The position numbers and the translations under genes are program-made. 64,000 nucleotides of DNA, taken from assembly GCA_002375995.1 (NCBI GenBank), contig DFNI01000026.1:14830-78829 (forward strand), given 5' to 3'. The notes below the pieces were generated by a model that had not been told where the DNA came from, made no database searches, and saw only the letters and a list, made by a program, of their open reading frames with translations. The DNA is from Acetothermia bacterium UBA3571 (lineage in GTDB: Bacteria; Bipolaricaulota; Bipolaricaulia; Bipolaricaulales; Bipolaricaulaceae). This document shows positions 33,655 to 41,602 of the stretch, in pieces (positions within the stretch are counted from its first letter, which is position 1; each line of letters opens with the position of its first letter).

Positions 33655-33973
33655 GTCCAAGCTCCTTCGGAGTCCAGCTTAACCTCCGTTCCCCAAACGG
33701 TGAAGTCATTGTCCATGGACCGAAAAACACGGAGTAAATTTGGTAGGGCTTCTTTTGGGTTCGTACCGAAAGCGGGATTACGGCGCTGCTAAAAACTTGG
33801 GGAGGAAACGCTTGGGCACGGTTGAAACGTGGGTTTCGGAGACCACCGGCACGGGGAAGGCACTTTGTCATTGGATTAGTGCAAAGATGCGCAGTCCCGC
33901 GGCGCTAGAGGGGGGACCGAGGTCCCCACCGCCGGCTTTTCCCAGAGGTCATATCCGGGATACTTTGCTAAAG
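33655..33973. other. Non-coding region ahead of the GH13 gene with hairpin potential
   Basis: A 319-base gap. On the plus strand it holds GGGGACC-GA-GGTCCCC (33912-33927) followed by a pyrimidine stretch ending in CTTTT, and around 33855-33890 the segments GCACT...AGTGC and CTTTG...CAAAG, which overlap and so could form alternative hairpins. The plus-strand frame is open across part of it, but composition and lack of ribosome-binding sites argue against coding. No riboswitch or known RNA consensus was recognised. Confidence 0.4.
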
Positions 33974-35338
33974 ATGCAGGATGAACTGGCCCTTTCTCCG
34001 CCTGAGTGGGTGAAAGACGCGGTTTTCTACGCCATCTTTCCCGACCGGTTCCGCAACGGCGACCCGGGAAACGATCCCCCGGGGACGCGGCCGTGGGGCG
34101 CTCCCCCCGATAGGGAGAGCACCTTCGGCGGGGATCTATGGGGGATCATTCAGGCCTTGGACTACCTCCAAGATTTGGGGGTGACCGCCCTCTATCTCAC
34201 CCCCATCTTCACGGCGCCCTCTAACCATAAGTATGATGTGGTGGACTACTACAACGTTGATCCCCATTTCGGGGGGAATGAGGCCCTCGCGGAGTTGGTG
34301 GGGGAGCTCCACCGGCGCGGGATGCGGCTCATCTTGGATGGTGTCTTCAACCACTGCGGCGAGGCCCATCCCTTCTTCTGGGATGTCCTCCGCCGGGGGA
34401 GGTCCTCCCCCTACTGGGATTGGTTCACGATTCGCGGGGACCGGGTGGTCCAGGAGCCTTATCCCAACTACACGTGCTGGGCCGGGGTGAGATCGCTTCC
34501 GGAATGGAACCACGCGAATCCCGCGGTGCGCGAGTACCTCCTCTCCGTGGCCAGTTATTGGATCAGGGAGTACGGGATCGATGGATGGCGTTTGGATGCG
34601 GTGGAGCACATGCCCCCGGACTTCGTCCGCGAGATCCGCGTTGCCGTCAAGGGAGCGAACCCCGAGGCCTATGTCCTGGGCGAGGTGATGGGCTACGCCG
34701 CGGCGTGGTTCAAGCACGGGGCCTTGGACGGAGCCATGAATTACCGCCTGTGGGAGGCCTTAGTGTACTTCATCGCCCGGGATTCTTGGGACGCCCCTCA
34801 GTTCGTCGCCCACCTCAAGGGACTGTGGGGCAGTTACCCCCAGGGGAACGCCTTCGCTTCCTACAACCTCACCGGCAGCCACGATAAGCCCCGGATCATG
34901 ACCCTATGCGGTGGCGACCGCCGCAAGGTGGCGTTGGTGGTCGCGACCATCTTCGCCCTTCCGGGTGCCCCGGCGGTCTACTACGGCGACGAGATCGGCC
35001 TCCAGGGGGGCGAGGATCCCGATTGCCGGCGTTGTTTCCCCTGGGACCATTCCCGATGGGATACCGAGCTCCGGGGGCTCTTTCGTATGCTCATAAGGCT
35101 CCGCCGGGAAGAGCCGGCCCTCCGGCACGGGGACCTTCGATTCGGGGAGGCCCGGGGGCGGGTGTTCTCCCTGGTGCGAGAGGGTCCAGACGCGCGGATC
35201 CTTTTCTTCCTCAATGCTGGAGAGGAAGAGGCCCGGTTTCCTTTGTCCCGGCCTGCGCTGGATCTCCTGAAGGGAGAACCCCTTTTGGGGACACTTCGCC
35301 TTCCTCCCGAGTCCTTTGCCTTTCTCAAAGAGGGCTAG
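33974..35338 (+). CDS. GH13 alpha-amylase family glycosidase (neopullulanase/cyclomaltodextrinase-like)
   Basis: A 454-residue (beta/alpha)8 hydrolase or transglycosidase acting on alpha-glucans, with no signal peptide, so probably cytoplasmic maltodextrin breakdown. Conserved regions: DGVFNHCGEAHPFF (region I), GWRLDAVEHMP with the nucleophile Asp, VLGEVMGYA with acid/base Glu, and LTGSHDKPRI with the third carboxylate. The starch-binding N-terminal domain of cyclomaltodextrinases is absent. ATG 33974 is chosen because the product then begins ELALSPPEWVKDAVFYAIFP, the usual start of the barrel; its ribosome-binding site is weak, so an upstream in-frame start cannot be excluded. Confidence 0.88.
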   Translation: MQDELALSPPEWVKDAVFYAIFPDRFRNGDPGNDPPGTRPWGAPPDRESTFGGDLWGIIQALDYLQDLGVTALYLTPIFTAPSNHKYDVVDYYNVDPHFGGNEALAELVGELHRRGMRLILDGVFNHCGEAHPFFWDVLRRGRSSPYWDWFTIRGDRVVQEPYPNYTCWAGVRSLPEWNHANPAVREYLLSVASYWIREYGIDGWRLDAVEHMPPDFVREIRVAVKGANPEAYVLGEVMGYAAAWFKHGALDGAMNYRLWEALVYFIARDSWDAPQFVAHLKGLWGSYPQGNAFASYNLTGSHDKPRIMTLCGGDRRKVALVVATIFALPGAPAVYYGDEIGLQGGEDPDCRRCFPWDHSRWDTELRGLFRMLIRLRREEPALRHGDLRFGEARGRVFSLVREGPDARILFFLNAGEEEARFPLSRPALDLLKGEPLLGTLRLPPESFAFLKEG

Positions 35339-35360
35339 GACCCTGGGTCTGAAAGTACTC

Positions 35361-35389
35361 TTGACGGACTCCGCTGTGTCCGCTACGTT
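35361..35389 (+). promoter_or_regulatory. Candidate promoter for the DUF1177-aroM pair
   Basis: TTGACG (35361-35366; five of six), 17-bp spacer, TACGTT (35384-35389; weak -10). It is 82 bases ahead of the DUF1177 start in the only gap upstream. Confidence 0.4.
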
Positions 35390-35470
35390 GCTTTCGTAAG
35401 GTGAAAAGACCTTTTATGTTGTCCAGCACCTGCAATGGGTGAAGTGAGTGATTAAAGACAAGGGGGGAAG

Positions 35471-36397
35471 ATGTTGCGGGAAGTAATGGAAGCCATGGAG
35501 CTCCTTGAGGGCCCGGATGCAAGCGGCGAAGCCGCCCGGGAATGGCTTATCGGCAAAGGCCTCGAGCCCCGTGAGGTGGAGGTCACCCATATCGCGGGAG
35601 AGAAAGGGGGAACCGATTTCATCAAGGTGCACCTCTCCACGTCGGGGACGGGTCCCACCCTGGGCATCGTCGGAAGGCTCGGGGGCGTGGGAGCCCGGCC
35701 CGAGCGGCTCGGTCTCGTCTCGGATGCCGACGGCGCCATCGTGGCCCTGGCCTGCGCGGCCAAGCTCGCGCGGATGCGTGCCCGGGGCGATGCCTTGCCC
35801 GGTGCGGTGATCGTCGCTACCCATATATGCCCCAACTCCCCTGTGATCCCCCATGAACCGGTCCCCTTCATGGGCGCTCCCGTGGACATCGCCACCATGA
35901 ACCGCCACGAGGTGGACCCCGAGATGGAGGCCATCCTCTCCATCGATACCACCAAGGGCAATTGGGTCATCAACCGCCGCGGCTTCGCCATCACCCCCAC
36001 GGTGAAGGAGGGGTATATCCTCCGGGTAAGCGAGGATCTTCTTCGGATCATGAGCTACGTCACCAACGAGCCGCCGGCAGTCCTCCCCATCACCACCCAG
36101 GACATCACCCCCTATGGGAACGGACTCTTCCACATAAACAGCATCATGCAGCCCGCCACCGCCACCTCTGCCCCGGTGGTGGGGGTGGCCACCACCGCCT
36201 GCATCCCCGTCCCGGGCTGCGCCACCGGGGCCAACCAGGTGGTGGACATCGAGATGGCGGCGCGGTTCTGCGTGGAGGTAGCCAAAGAATTCACCGCCGG
36301 ACGGGCTCGGTTCTACGATCCCGAGGAATTCGAGCGGCTCGTTGCCCTCTACGGCCCCATGCAGCACCTCCAGACCTTGGGAAAGGGGGAAGGTTGA
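35471..36397 (+). CDS. DUF1177 family protein
   Basis: A 308-residue protein matching the DUF1177 family as I know it: GPTLGIVGRLGGVGARPERL, VSDADGAIVALACAAKLA, IVATHICPNSPVIPHEPVPFMGAP split by short stretches, and GVATTACIPVPGCATGANQV. Several His/Asp/Glu-rich motifs (ATHICPNSP, MNRHEVDPEME) suggest a metal site, but no reaction is known to me. AGGGGGG precedes the ATG. Its end overlaps aroM by four bases (TTGA). The AroM pairing recurs in other genomes, usually beside transport or peptidase genes. Confidence 0.85.
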   Translation: MLREVMEAMELLEGPDASGEAAREWLIGKGLEPREVEVTHIAGEKGGTDFIKVHLSTSGTGPTLGIVGRLGGVGARPERLGLVSDADGAIVALACAAKLARMRARGDALPGAVIVATHICPNSPVIPHEPVPFMGAPVDIATMNRHEVDPEMEAILSIDTTKGNWVINRRGFAITPTVKEGYILRVSEDLLRIMSYVTNEPPAVLPITTQDITPYGNGLFHINSIMQPATATSAPVVGVATTACIPVPGCATGANQVVDIEMAARFCVEVAKEFTAGRARFYDPEEFERLVALYGPMQHLQTLGKGEG

Positions 36398-37062
36398 GGA
36401 GGTTGGGTCTCGTCACCATCGGCCAGAGCCCCCGGGACGATGTGGTTCCCGAGCTCCGGCGGTTCCTTCCCCCCGATGTGCAGATATATGAGGCGGGAGC
36501 CCTGGACGACCTCTCCCCAAAGGAGATCGCAGCCCATCTCCCGCTTTCCCCCGAGAGGACCCTGGTTACCCGCCTCCGGGACGGAACGGAGGTCGTGGTG
36601 GACGCGGAGTTCGTTCACGGGCGCCTCCAGGCCGTAATCGAAAGGCTGGGGAGAGGGGTGGATCTCATCGGGCTCCTTTGTTCTGGCAAATTCCCGGATT
36701 TCGAGAGCCCGGTACCCTTGCTCGTTCCCCACCGGCTGCTTCGGGGTGTCCTTTCCGCCCTCCTCCTTCCTGGCCCTTTGGGGGTGTTGGTGCCCTCCCC
36801 CGAACAGGTGGGCCCGGCGGAGGAGGAGCTGCGGGATTGGGGCATCGACGCGGTGGTGTGCGCCACCTCCCCCTACCGAGGAGACCTGCGGAGCGCCCTG
36901 GGGGAGCAGGTGAGCTTCTTGCGGGAGCGCGGAGTGGCGGCGGTGCTCCTCAACTGTTTCGGTTACGGGGAGGCGTCCCGAGAATTCCTCCAAGAATCCT
37001 TGGGAGTGCCGGTGATCGCGGTCCGATCCCTGTTCGCCCGGACCTTGGCGGAACTTTTGTGA
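36394..37062 (+). CDS. aroM: AroM family protein
   Basis: A 222-residue protein, the same length as E. coli AroM. The N-terminus RRLGLVTIGQSPRDDVVPEL is the family hallmark; ALDDLSPKEI, LLCSGKFP and LLNCFGYGEASRE follow. AroM's biochemical function is unknown; its fold resembles the Asp/Glu/hydantoin racemase family, and Cys in LLCSGKFP and LLNCFGYG could play the racemase cysteine roles. I choose TTG 36394, which overlaps the DUF1177 stop and follows AAAGGGGGA at 36382-36390. The longer open frame upstream is a shadow of DUF1177. Confidence 0.87.
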   Translation: MRRLGLVTIGQSPRDDVVPELRRFLPPDVQIYEAGALDDLSPKEIAAHLPLSPERTLVTRLRDGTEVVVDAEFVHGRLQAVIERLGRGVDLIGLLCSGKFPDFESPVPLLVPHRLLRGVLSALLLPGPLGVLVPSPEQVGPAEEELRDWGIDAVVCATSPYRGDLRSALGEQVSFLRERGVAAVLLNCFGYGEASREFLQESLGVPVIAVRSLFARTLAELL

Positions 37063-37068
37063 AAAACT

Positions 37069-37893
37069 TCAGCCCGGTGGAGCTGGCCTGCCACTGATCC
37101 GTGCTTCCAGCAATATACGTGCCACGCGGACCTCAGCCAGGGCCACCACGGCCTGACCATGGGCTGCGGCGATATCGCGGGCATAACCTTCGATTTCCTC
37201 TCGCCAACCGTGGATCGTTTCGACCAACTTAAACAAGGCAGCCTCTGCCAAATACGCAGCCCGCCAGGCTTCACTTTCAGCATCCAGCGCAGCGATCAGG
37301 GCAGCTATGGCCGTATCCACATCTCCCGCCTTCACGGCCCCTTTCGCCCGGGCGGCTTCGGTTTGGACAGAGCGAGCCAGGACGCTGGCGGTCTGGGCCT
37401 GTTGGCGGGCCTCGCTGAACGGAGGCGGGTATGTCGCGAGGGTAATGGAGCGGGCGATGGCCTCTACCCGGGCCTGGGCGGCCTGTAGGGACCGCTGGGA
37501 CGAGACCATCGCCAGTTTCACCATGGCGACCTTTTCGGCGGCGATGTTCAGCGCCGCTTGAGCTAGCGGTTTTGAGTTCCCATCGGGTCCTTTCAGGATG
37601 TCACTTGCCATCTCAGATATATGGGCGTTAGTGCGGGTTACTTCCTTTTCCATGGCTATGATCTCGCTCACCGCTTCTTCCAGGGACACAATTCGTTCCT
37701 CTGCCCACTCCAGGAATTCCTGGATCAGTTGCGCTTCCCGTTGACCGGCGGCCTCGGCAGCGGCGGCAGCCGCCACGGCCGATTCGGTCGCCTTCGTCGC
37801 TGCGCCCGTGATGTCCAAGGACACCCCCTGAACCACGGCGCCAAGAAGGAACATTGCCGAAAGGACCACTGCTTTTAACCCCAAATGCCTCAT
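37069..37893 (-). CDS. Secreted alanine-rich helical protein
   Basis: A 274-residue product with a signal peptide (HLGLKAVVLSAMFLLGAVVQG) and an almost entirely helical mature part rich in Ala, Glu, Gln and Arg, with heptad-like stretches (EFLEWAEERIVSLEEAVSEI; AAQARVEAIARSITLA). ATG 37893 is chosen over TTG 37899 because GAAGGGGG lies seven bases upstream. No family recognised. It converges on aroM with only six bases between the stops. Confidence 0.65.
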   Translation of the reverse strand: MRHLGLKAVVLSAMFLLGAVVQGVSLDITGAATKATESAVAAAAAAEAAGQREAQLIQEFLEWAEERIVSLEEAVSEIIAMEKEVTRTNAHISEMASDILKGPDGNSKPLAQAALNIAAEKVAMVKLAMVSSQRSLQAAQARVEAIARSITLATYPPPFSEARQQAQTASVLARSVQTEAARAKGAVKAGDVDTAIAALIAALDAESEAWRAAYLAEAALFKLVETIHGWREEIEGYARDIAAAHGQAVVALAEVRVARILLEARISGRPAPPG

Positions 37894-38026
37894 TGCCAAA
37901 CCCCCTTCGTGCGGTCAGGGACCGGAGAGCCCAGTCCAGTTGCCTCGTCTATAGGGCGGTTACCCTTCCGACGGTCCAGGTGAACATCAAAACCGGTGCT
38001 TTCCCTGCCGGCACCGTGACACCGCC

Positions 38027-40192
38027 TCAGCGGCAAGGTACGAGCTCCACCGCCGTGGCCGCCGCTTGCATTCCCTCGGGGAAATAGATTTTCAAGGTCA
38101 CGTTGAGGATCCCCCCGGCCGGATACCCGACGGGCACCACCTCATCCCCGAAAGCCTGTTGGATCTCCATCGTCTCTACCTCACCGTTGGGGAAGGTGAG
38201 AACTAGCTCCCCCCGTTCGAACGGAGGAGCGCTCCACACGATATGCAGGTCATGTGAGGCTTCCTCCCCACAGACGGGCTCCGCCTCTACTGAGAGAGTG
38301 GGTGTCTCTGCCCCTTCACCCGGGACGACGAAGTTATGGGAGACAGAGTTGTTGTCCTCGCGGAGTTCTTCCACCGCGTTCTCGGGATCCAATACCACGG
38401 TGATCACGTGTTTCCCCGGGGTCACCTCCCAGGAAAACTGGATCTCAGCCTCCTCGCCAGCTCCGAGCAATGGTCCCGGCTCCGTCCATACGAGCTCCCC
38501 GTCGAGGAGATAAGCGATGTTGTAAGGTACTTGAACTGGGGTCCCCTCGTTCACCACCACTCCGGTCACCTGGATCACATGATCCGGCAGAACCCAGTTG
38601 AACTTCGGGGGATCGAACCTGAGTTCCGGTTCCCGGGGAGGAAGCTTGGTGGGGCAAGCCGGGATGGCGAAGCTGGGATCGGCCCACACTTGGTCGCTTT
38701 TGAGGGTTCCGGAATAGCCGGGGTCGTACAGGGTGGTGGCGAAAAGGTGGCCCCCCACCGTCGCCAGGGAGTTGATTCCCCCGTTTTGGGGATCGAACGG
38801 ATGTGGCCCGGCCTCCACTACGATCCAAGAGCTCCCGTCGTAACGCGATAGGTTCCCGCTGGGATATCCTTCCCCGAGGTAAAGATAACCGGCGAACACT
38901 GCCATGGCGCGGGCCCGCAGCATCCTTTCCCGGGGATCCGTGGTGATGAAATTCGGCCCACCCCAGGGAGGGGTGACGTTGGTCCACCCGCGGGACCCCC
39001 CTCCCGTGTACCGCCACACTTCCGCCCCGAAATGGGACAGGGTGCCGATGTATAGGGCGCCCTTGTATATGGCGTAGGTCCCCACTTCCTGGTTGACCCT
39101 GAAATTAGTGCCCTGGCTCGGTATGAACGTCTCGGTGCCGAAACCGTCCCTGTTAACCTGGACCCAAGAATCGGGGGCACCGGAAGGACTTTCCCACACC
39201 TCGATACCGCTTCCATAGGTCTTGGGATCACCGAACGACCCCATCCGATTCCGGGTGGACGTGGCGGCCACGAGCTTTCCGTTGAAGACCACCAACATGT
39301 CCAGATCGCGGTTGTCCGGGTCCCCGAACCCGTTCCATACCACCCGTTCCCACACCATGGTGGTCTTTCCCAGATCCGGGGTACGCCAGATCTCGAACGT
39401 ATCGGGGGTGGAAAGCTCCCTTGCCCCATAAAGTTGGCCCCGGAAGATTACGCGGGGAATCGGGGAGTCGGGCAGGATCTTCCCCTGCCCTATAGGGGTC
39501 ACTCGCTGCCAGTGGCGGGAATCGAAGCGGCTTCCCGCCTGGATGCGCCAAAGTACCCCGGCCCGGTAGAAGAACAAGGTGTTGCCCAGGGGAACGATGA
39601 CCGCGCCGTCCAGTGCCGCGGGTACGTAAACCTCGGTCCATCGGTAACAGGTCCCGGCATCCAATCGGTAAAGGCTGGTTTCATTGTAGGCGTAAAGCTT
39701 CCCGGCGAAGGCGAATAGCTGGGGCGCCTGCTGGGAAGAGGGCGCTCCGAACATCGTTGGCGGCGAAATGCGAACCCACGTGGAAAGAGGGATTACGGTG
39801 GCGGTCTGAAAAACGGTGAAGGTCAGGGTATCTTGCACGCTCCAGATGCCGCCCTGGATATCCACCATTAGCGTATAGGTACCCGCCGGCAAAACGCCCA
39901 GGAGCACGGAAATGCTCCAAGAGGTGATCACGCTGGCGCACCTCGTCCCGGGCTCGTCAGTCACCGTGCCCTGGATAGTAATGAGGTATCCAACAATGGT
40001 ATGCCGGTATGAGACCTTGGGACAAGAGCTTCCGTACTGGCCCGAGATCACCACGGTAACCGGGGTGGTGTCGGATGGGTTGGCGGGCTTTATGGAAACC
40101 ATCCCCGCCGCATACGCGGGGAGCACCGCCATAAAGCCCACAATCCCCAGGAACAGACCCCAAGACAACGCTCTAACTTCCCCATTATGCAT
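38027..40192 (-). CDS. Secreted kelch-like beta-propeller protein with C-terminal CARDB domain
   Basis: A 721-residue exported protein. After a signal peptide (LSWGLFLGIVGFMAVLPAYA), residues 30-135 form an Ig-like domain (SIKPANPSDTTPVTVVISGQ). Residues 150-520 are propeller-like repeats of the form LFAFAGKLYAYNE, RVIFRGQLYGARE, LVVFNGKLVAATS, YAIYKGALYIGTL, AVFAGYLYLGEG. Residues 540-625 are a CARDB adhesion-type domain (VTGVVVNEGTPVQVPYNIAY; VEELREDNNSVSHNF). The tail is beta-rich with two cysteines. ATG 40192 follows GGAGG. It lies downstream of the broken RpiR gene on the same strand. Likely cell-surface or secreted; ligand unknown. Confidence 0.78.
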   Translation of the reverse strand: MHNGEVRALSWGLFLGIVGFMAVLPAYAAGMVSIKPANPSDTTPVTVVISGQYGSSCPKVSYRHTIVGYLITIQGTVTDEPGTRCASVITSWSISVLLGVLPAGTYTLMVDIQGGIWSVQDTLTFTVFQTATVIPLSTWVRISPPTMFGAPSSQQAPQLFAFAGKLYAYNETSLYRLDAGTCYRWTEVYVPAALDGAVIVPLGNTLFFYRAGVLWRIQAGSRFDSRHWQRVTPIGQGKILPDSPIPRVIFRGQLYGARELSTPDTFEIWRTPDLGKTTMVWERVVWNGFGDPDNRDLDMLVVFNGKLVAATSTRNRMGSFGDPKTYGSGIEVWESPSGAPDSWVQVNRDGFGTETFIPSQGTNFRVNQEVGTYAIYKGALYIGTLSHFGAEVWRYTGGGSRGWTNVTPPWGGPNFITTDPRERMLRARAMAVFAGYLYLGEGYPSGNLSRYDGSSWIVVEAGPHPFDPQNGGINSLATVGGHLFATTLYDPGYSGTLKSDQVWADPSFAIPACPTKLPPREPELRFDPPKFNWVLPDHVIQVTGVVVNEGTPVQVPYNIAYLLDGELVWTEPGPLLGAGEEAEIQFSWEVTPGKHVITVVLDPENAVEELREDNNSVSHNFVVPGEGAETPTLSVEAEPVCGEEASHDLHIVWSAPPFERGELVLTFPNGEVETMEIQQAFGDEVVPVGYPAGGILNVTLKIYFPEGMQAAATAVELVPCR

Positions 40193-40322
40193 GCACGCCT
40201 CCACCTCTCCTGCAGGAATTCCCGCCATGGGGCACGCGGGACTTTCCCACTTTACGGAGTTCCTTTGTGGGAGTCAAACGGCGGTGAGAAGGAGCGTATG
40301 GGCTCCGGAAGCAATTCCCTGC

Positions 40323-41202
40323 TCAATCGCTGCCCGAGGTGTGGACTCGCCGAAGATAATATTCGTAACCGAACCGCCGTCTCAGTTCCTGCAGGCGCCC
40401 CAGGTGCTCTAGGACCTCGGGTGAGCGGAGCTTCGCTACCTGTAGCACTAAGGCCGTCTGGATCGCCAAGGGGACGATGTTCGTATGGTAAATGCCAGCG
40501 GGACCACGACGGGCAGCGGGGATCACCGCCACATCCGAGACCATCTCCCTGACCACCGTGTCGGTGATTCAGGATGACCGGGGCTCCCACTTCCTTCGCC
40601 AGTTCCAATGCGTTCAGATGATCCTTGGGGATGAAGAGGAAGGAGTAAACGACCAAAGTCTCTCGGGAAGTGAGTAGCTGCAGCTTCTCCAGGATGCCCC
40701 GTCCCTCCTCCGGCACGGGTATTGCGTCCAAATGGAGCCGGCGGAGCCGGAACGCGAAGAGTTCCGTAAGGGGCCTTGTGGACCCCGGCCACAGATAAAA
40801 ATCCATTTCGCGCCAGAGATCAGCTCTGCTGCTCGGAAGATATCCTCCGGCCGAATGCTGTTTATCGGCTCGCGGAGATAGGCTATCTTCGTTTCCACCA
40901 AACGGGCGTAGATCTCCCCGTCGGCTACCTCGGCCAGGGCCCGGCCCAGCTTCTTTCCCGGCGCGACCTCTTGACGGTACAGCTCCTGGAGAGCCGTCCT
41001 GAACTCGGGGTACCCTGAGTACCCCAATTTCTGGGCCAAGCGGACGAGGGTGGATTTATGAACTTCCCAGAGATCTCGCCGCTTCTTCCACGCTGAGGAA
41101 GATGAACTCCTCGTAGTGGGTGAGGATGTCCTGTACCAATGCTTTTTGGTTCTGGTTCGACTTCGGAAACGCTTGTTTGACCCGATTGCGTAACTCCGTC
41201 AT
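40323..41202 (-). pseudogene. MurR/RpiR family regulator broken by three one-base indels
   Basis: The gene can be read from ATG 41202 (MTELRNRVKQAFPKSNQNQK) through an RpiR helix-turn-helix (FLSVEEAARS, then STLVRLAQKLGYSGYPEF) into a SIS sugar-binding domain, about 292 residues, if three bases are corrected: an extra G in the CCC at 41066-41068, a missing G in the CCCC at 40783-40786, and an extra A in the TT at 40568-40569 (all complement). Corrected joins are smooth: WIFICGRG-STRPLTELFAFRL and PVIL-ITDTVVREMVSDVAV. As written, the longest product stops inside the DNA-binding domain. Members regulate amino-sugar or hexose pathways. Decay or sequencing error are both possible. Confidence 0.8.
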
Positions 41203-41602
41203 GGCCTACCCGAAAAAATGGTGCCTCGGCGTCCAGGGAGAGACGATCCCTTGGTCACGGCACGTTTGTTTCCAGAAGTTGGGGAATATGAGACTTGTCC
41301 CAAAAATTGATGTTACGGAAATGTGTTTCCAGAGATGGATGAGCTCGTCGCGCGCCCTTGGGCATGACATTTCCAGGGTGAGTTCCCTGCCTTCTCTCCA
41401 GGGTATGCTGGCACTCTTACCAGGGTTATTCCTTCTGTGATGGCGAGATCCCTCTGGAAGCAAATGGACAACGCCATCTCGCCTCTCATAACAGAAAAAC
41501 CCGGTGCCCTGTACTTTCCTAGCGATTCAGCCCCGCTGAAACCGCCCCGCCAAATTCACTGTAATATAAGCAAACGCCTTCTTCTGAGGAGGTGGGGAAG
41601 CG
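41203..41602. other. Intergenic region between rpiR remnant and the envelope gene run
   Basis: A 400-base gap with lower GC than its neighbours. It contains a direct repeat TGTTTCCAGA (41267-41276 and 41324-41333) and the inverted repeat GGAAA-N4-TTTCC (41317-41330), plausible RpiR operator elements, and TATAAG at 41565-41570, a possible -10 box for the plus-strand run with no convincing -35. No gene was recognised. Confidence 0.5.
41317..41330. promoter_or_regulatory. Candidate RpiR-type operator
   Basis: GGAAA-TGTG-TTTCC palindrome about 115 bases upstream of the regulator start. MurR/RpiR proteins often bind palindromes with GAAA/TTTC arms. A TGTTTCC half site recurs 57 bases to the left. 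Confidence 0.35.

Noticed and set aside
33780..33960. GAGGAAAC stretch considered as RNase P RNA or a c-di-GMP riboswitch
   Set aside because: The following conserved core sequences of RNase P RNA and of the GEMM aptamer are absent.
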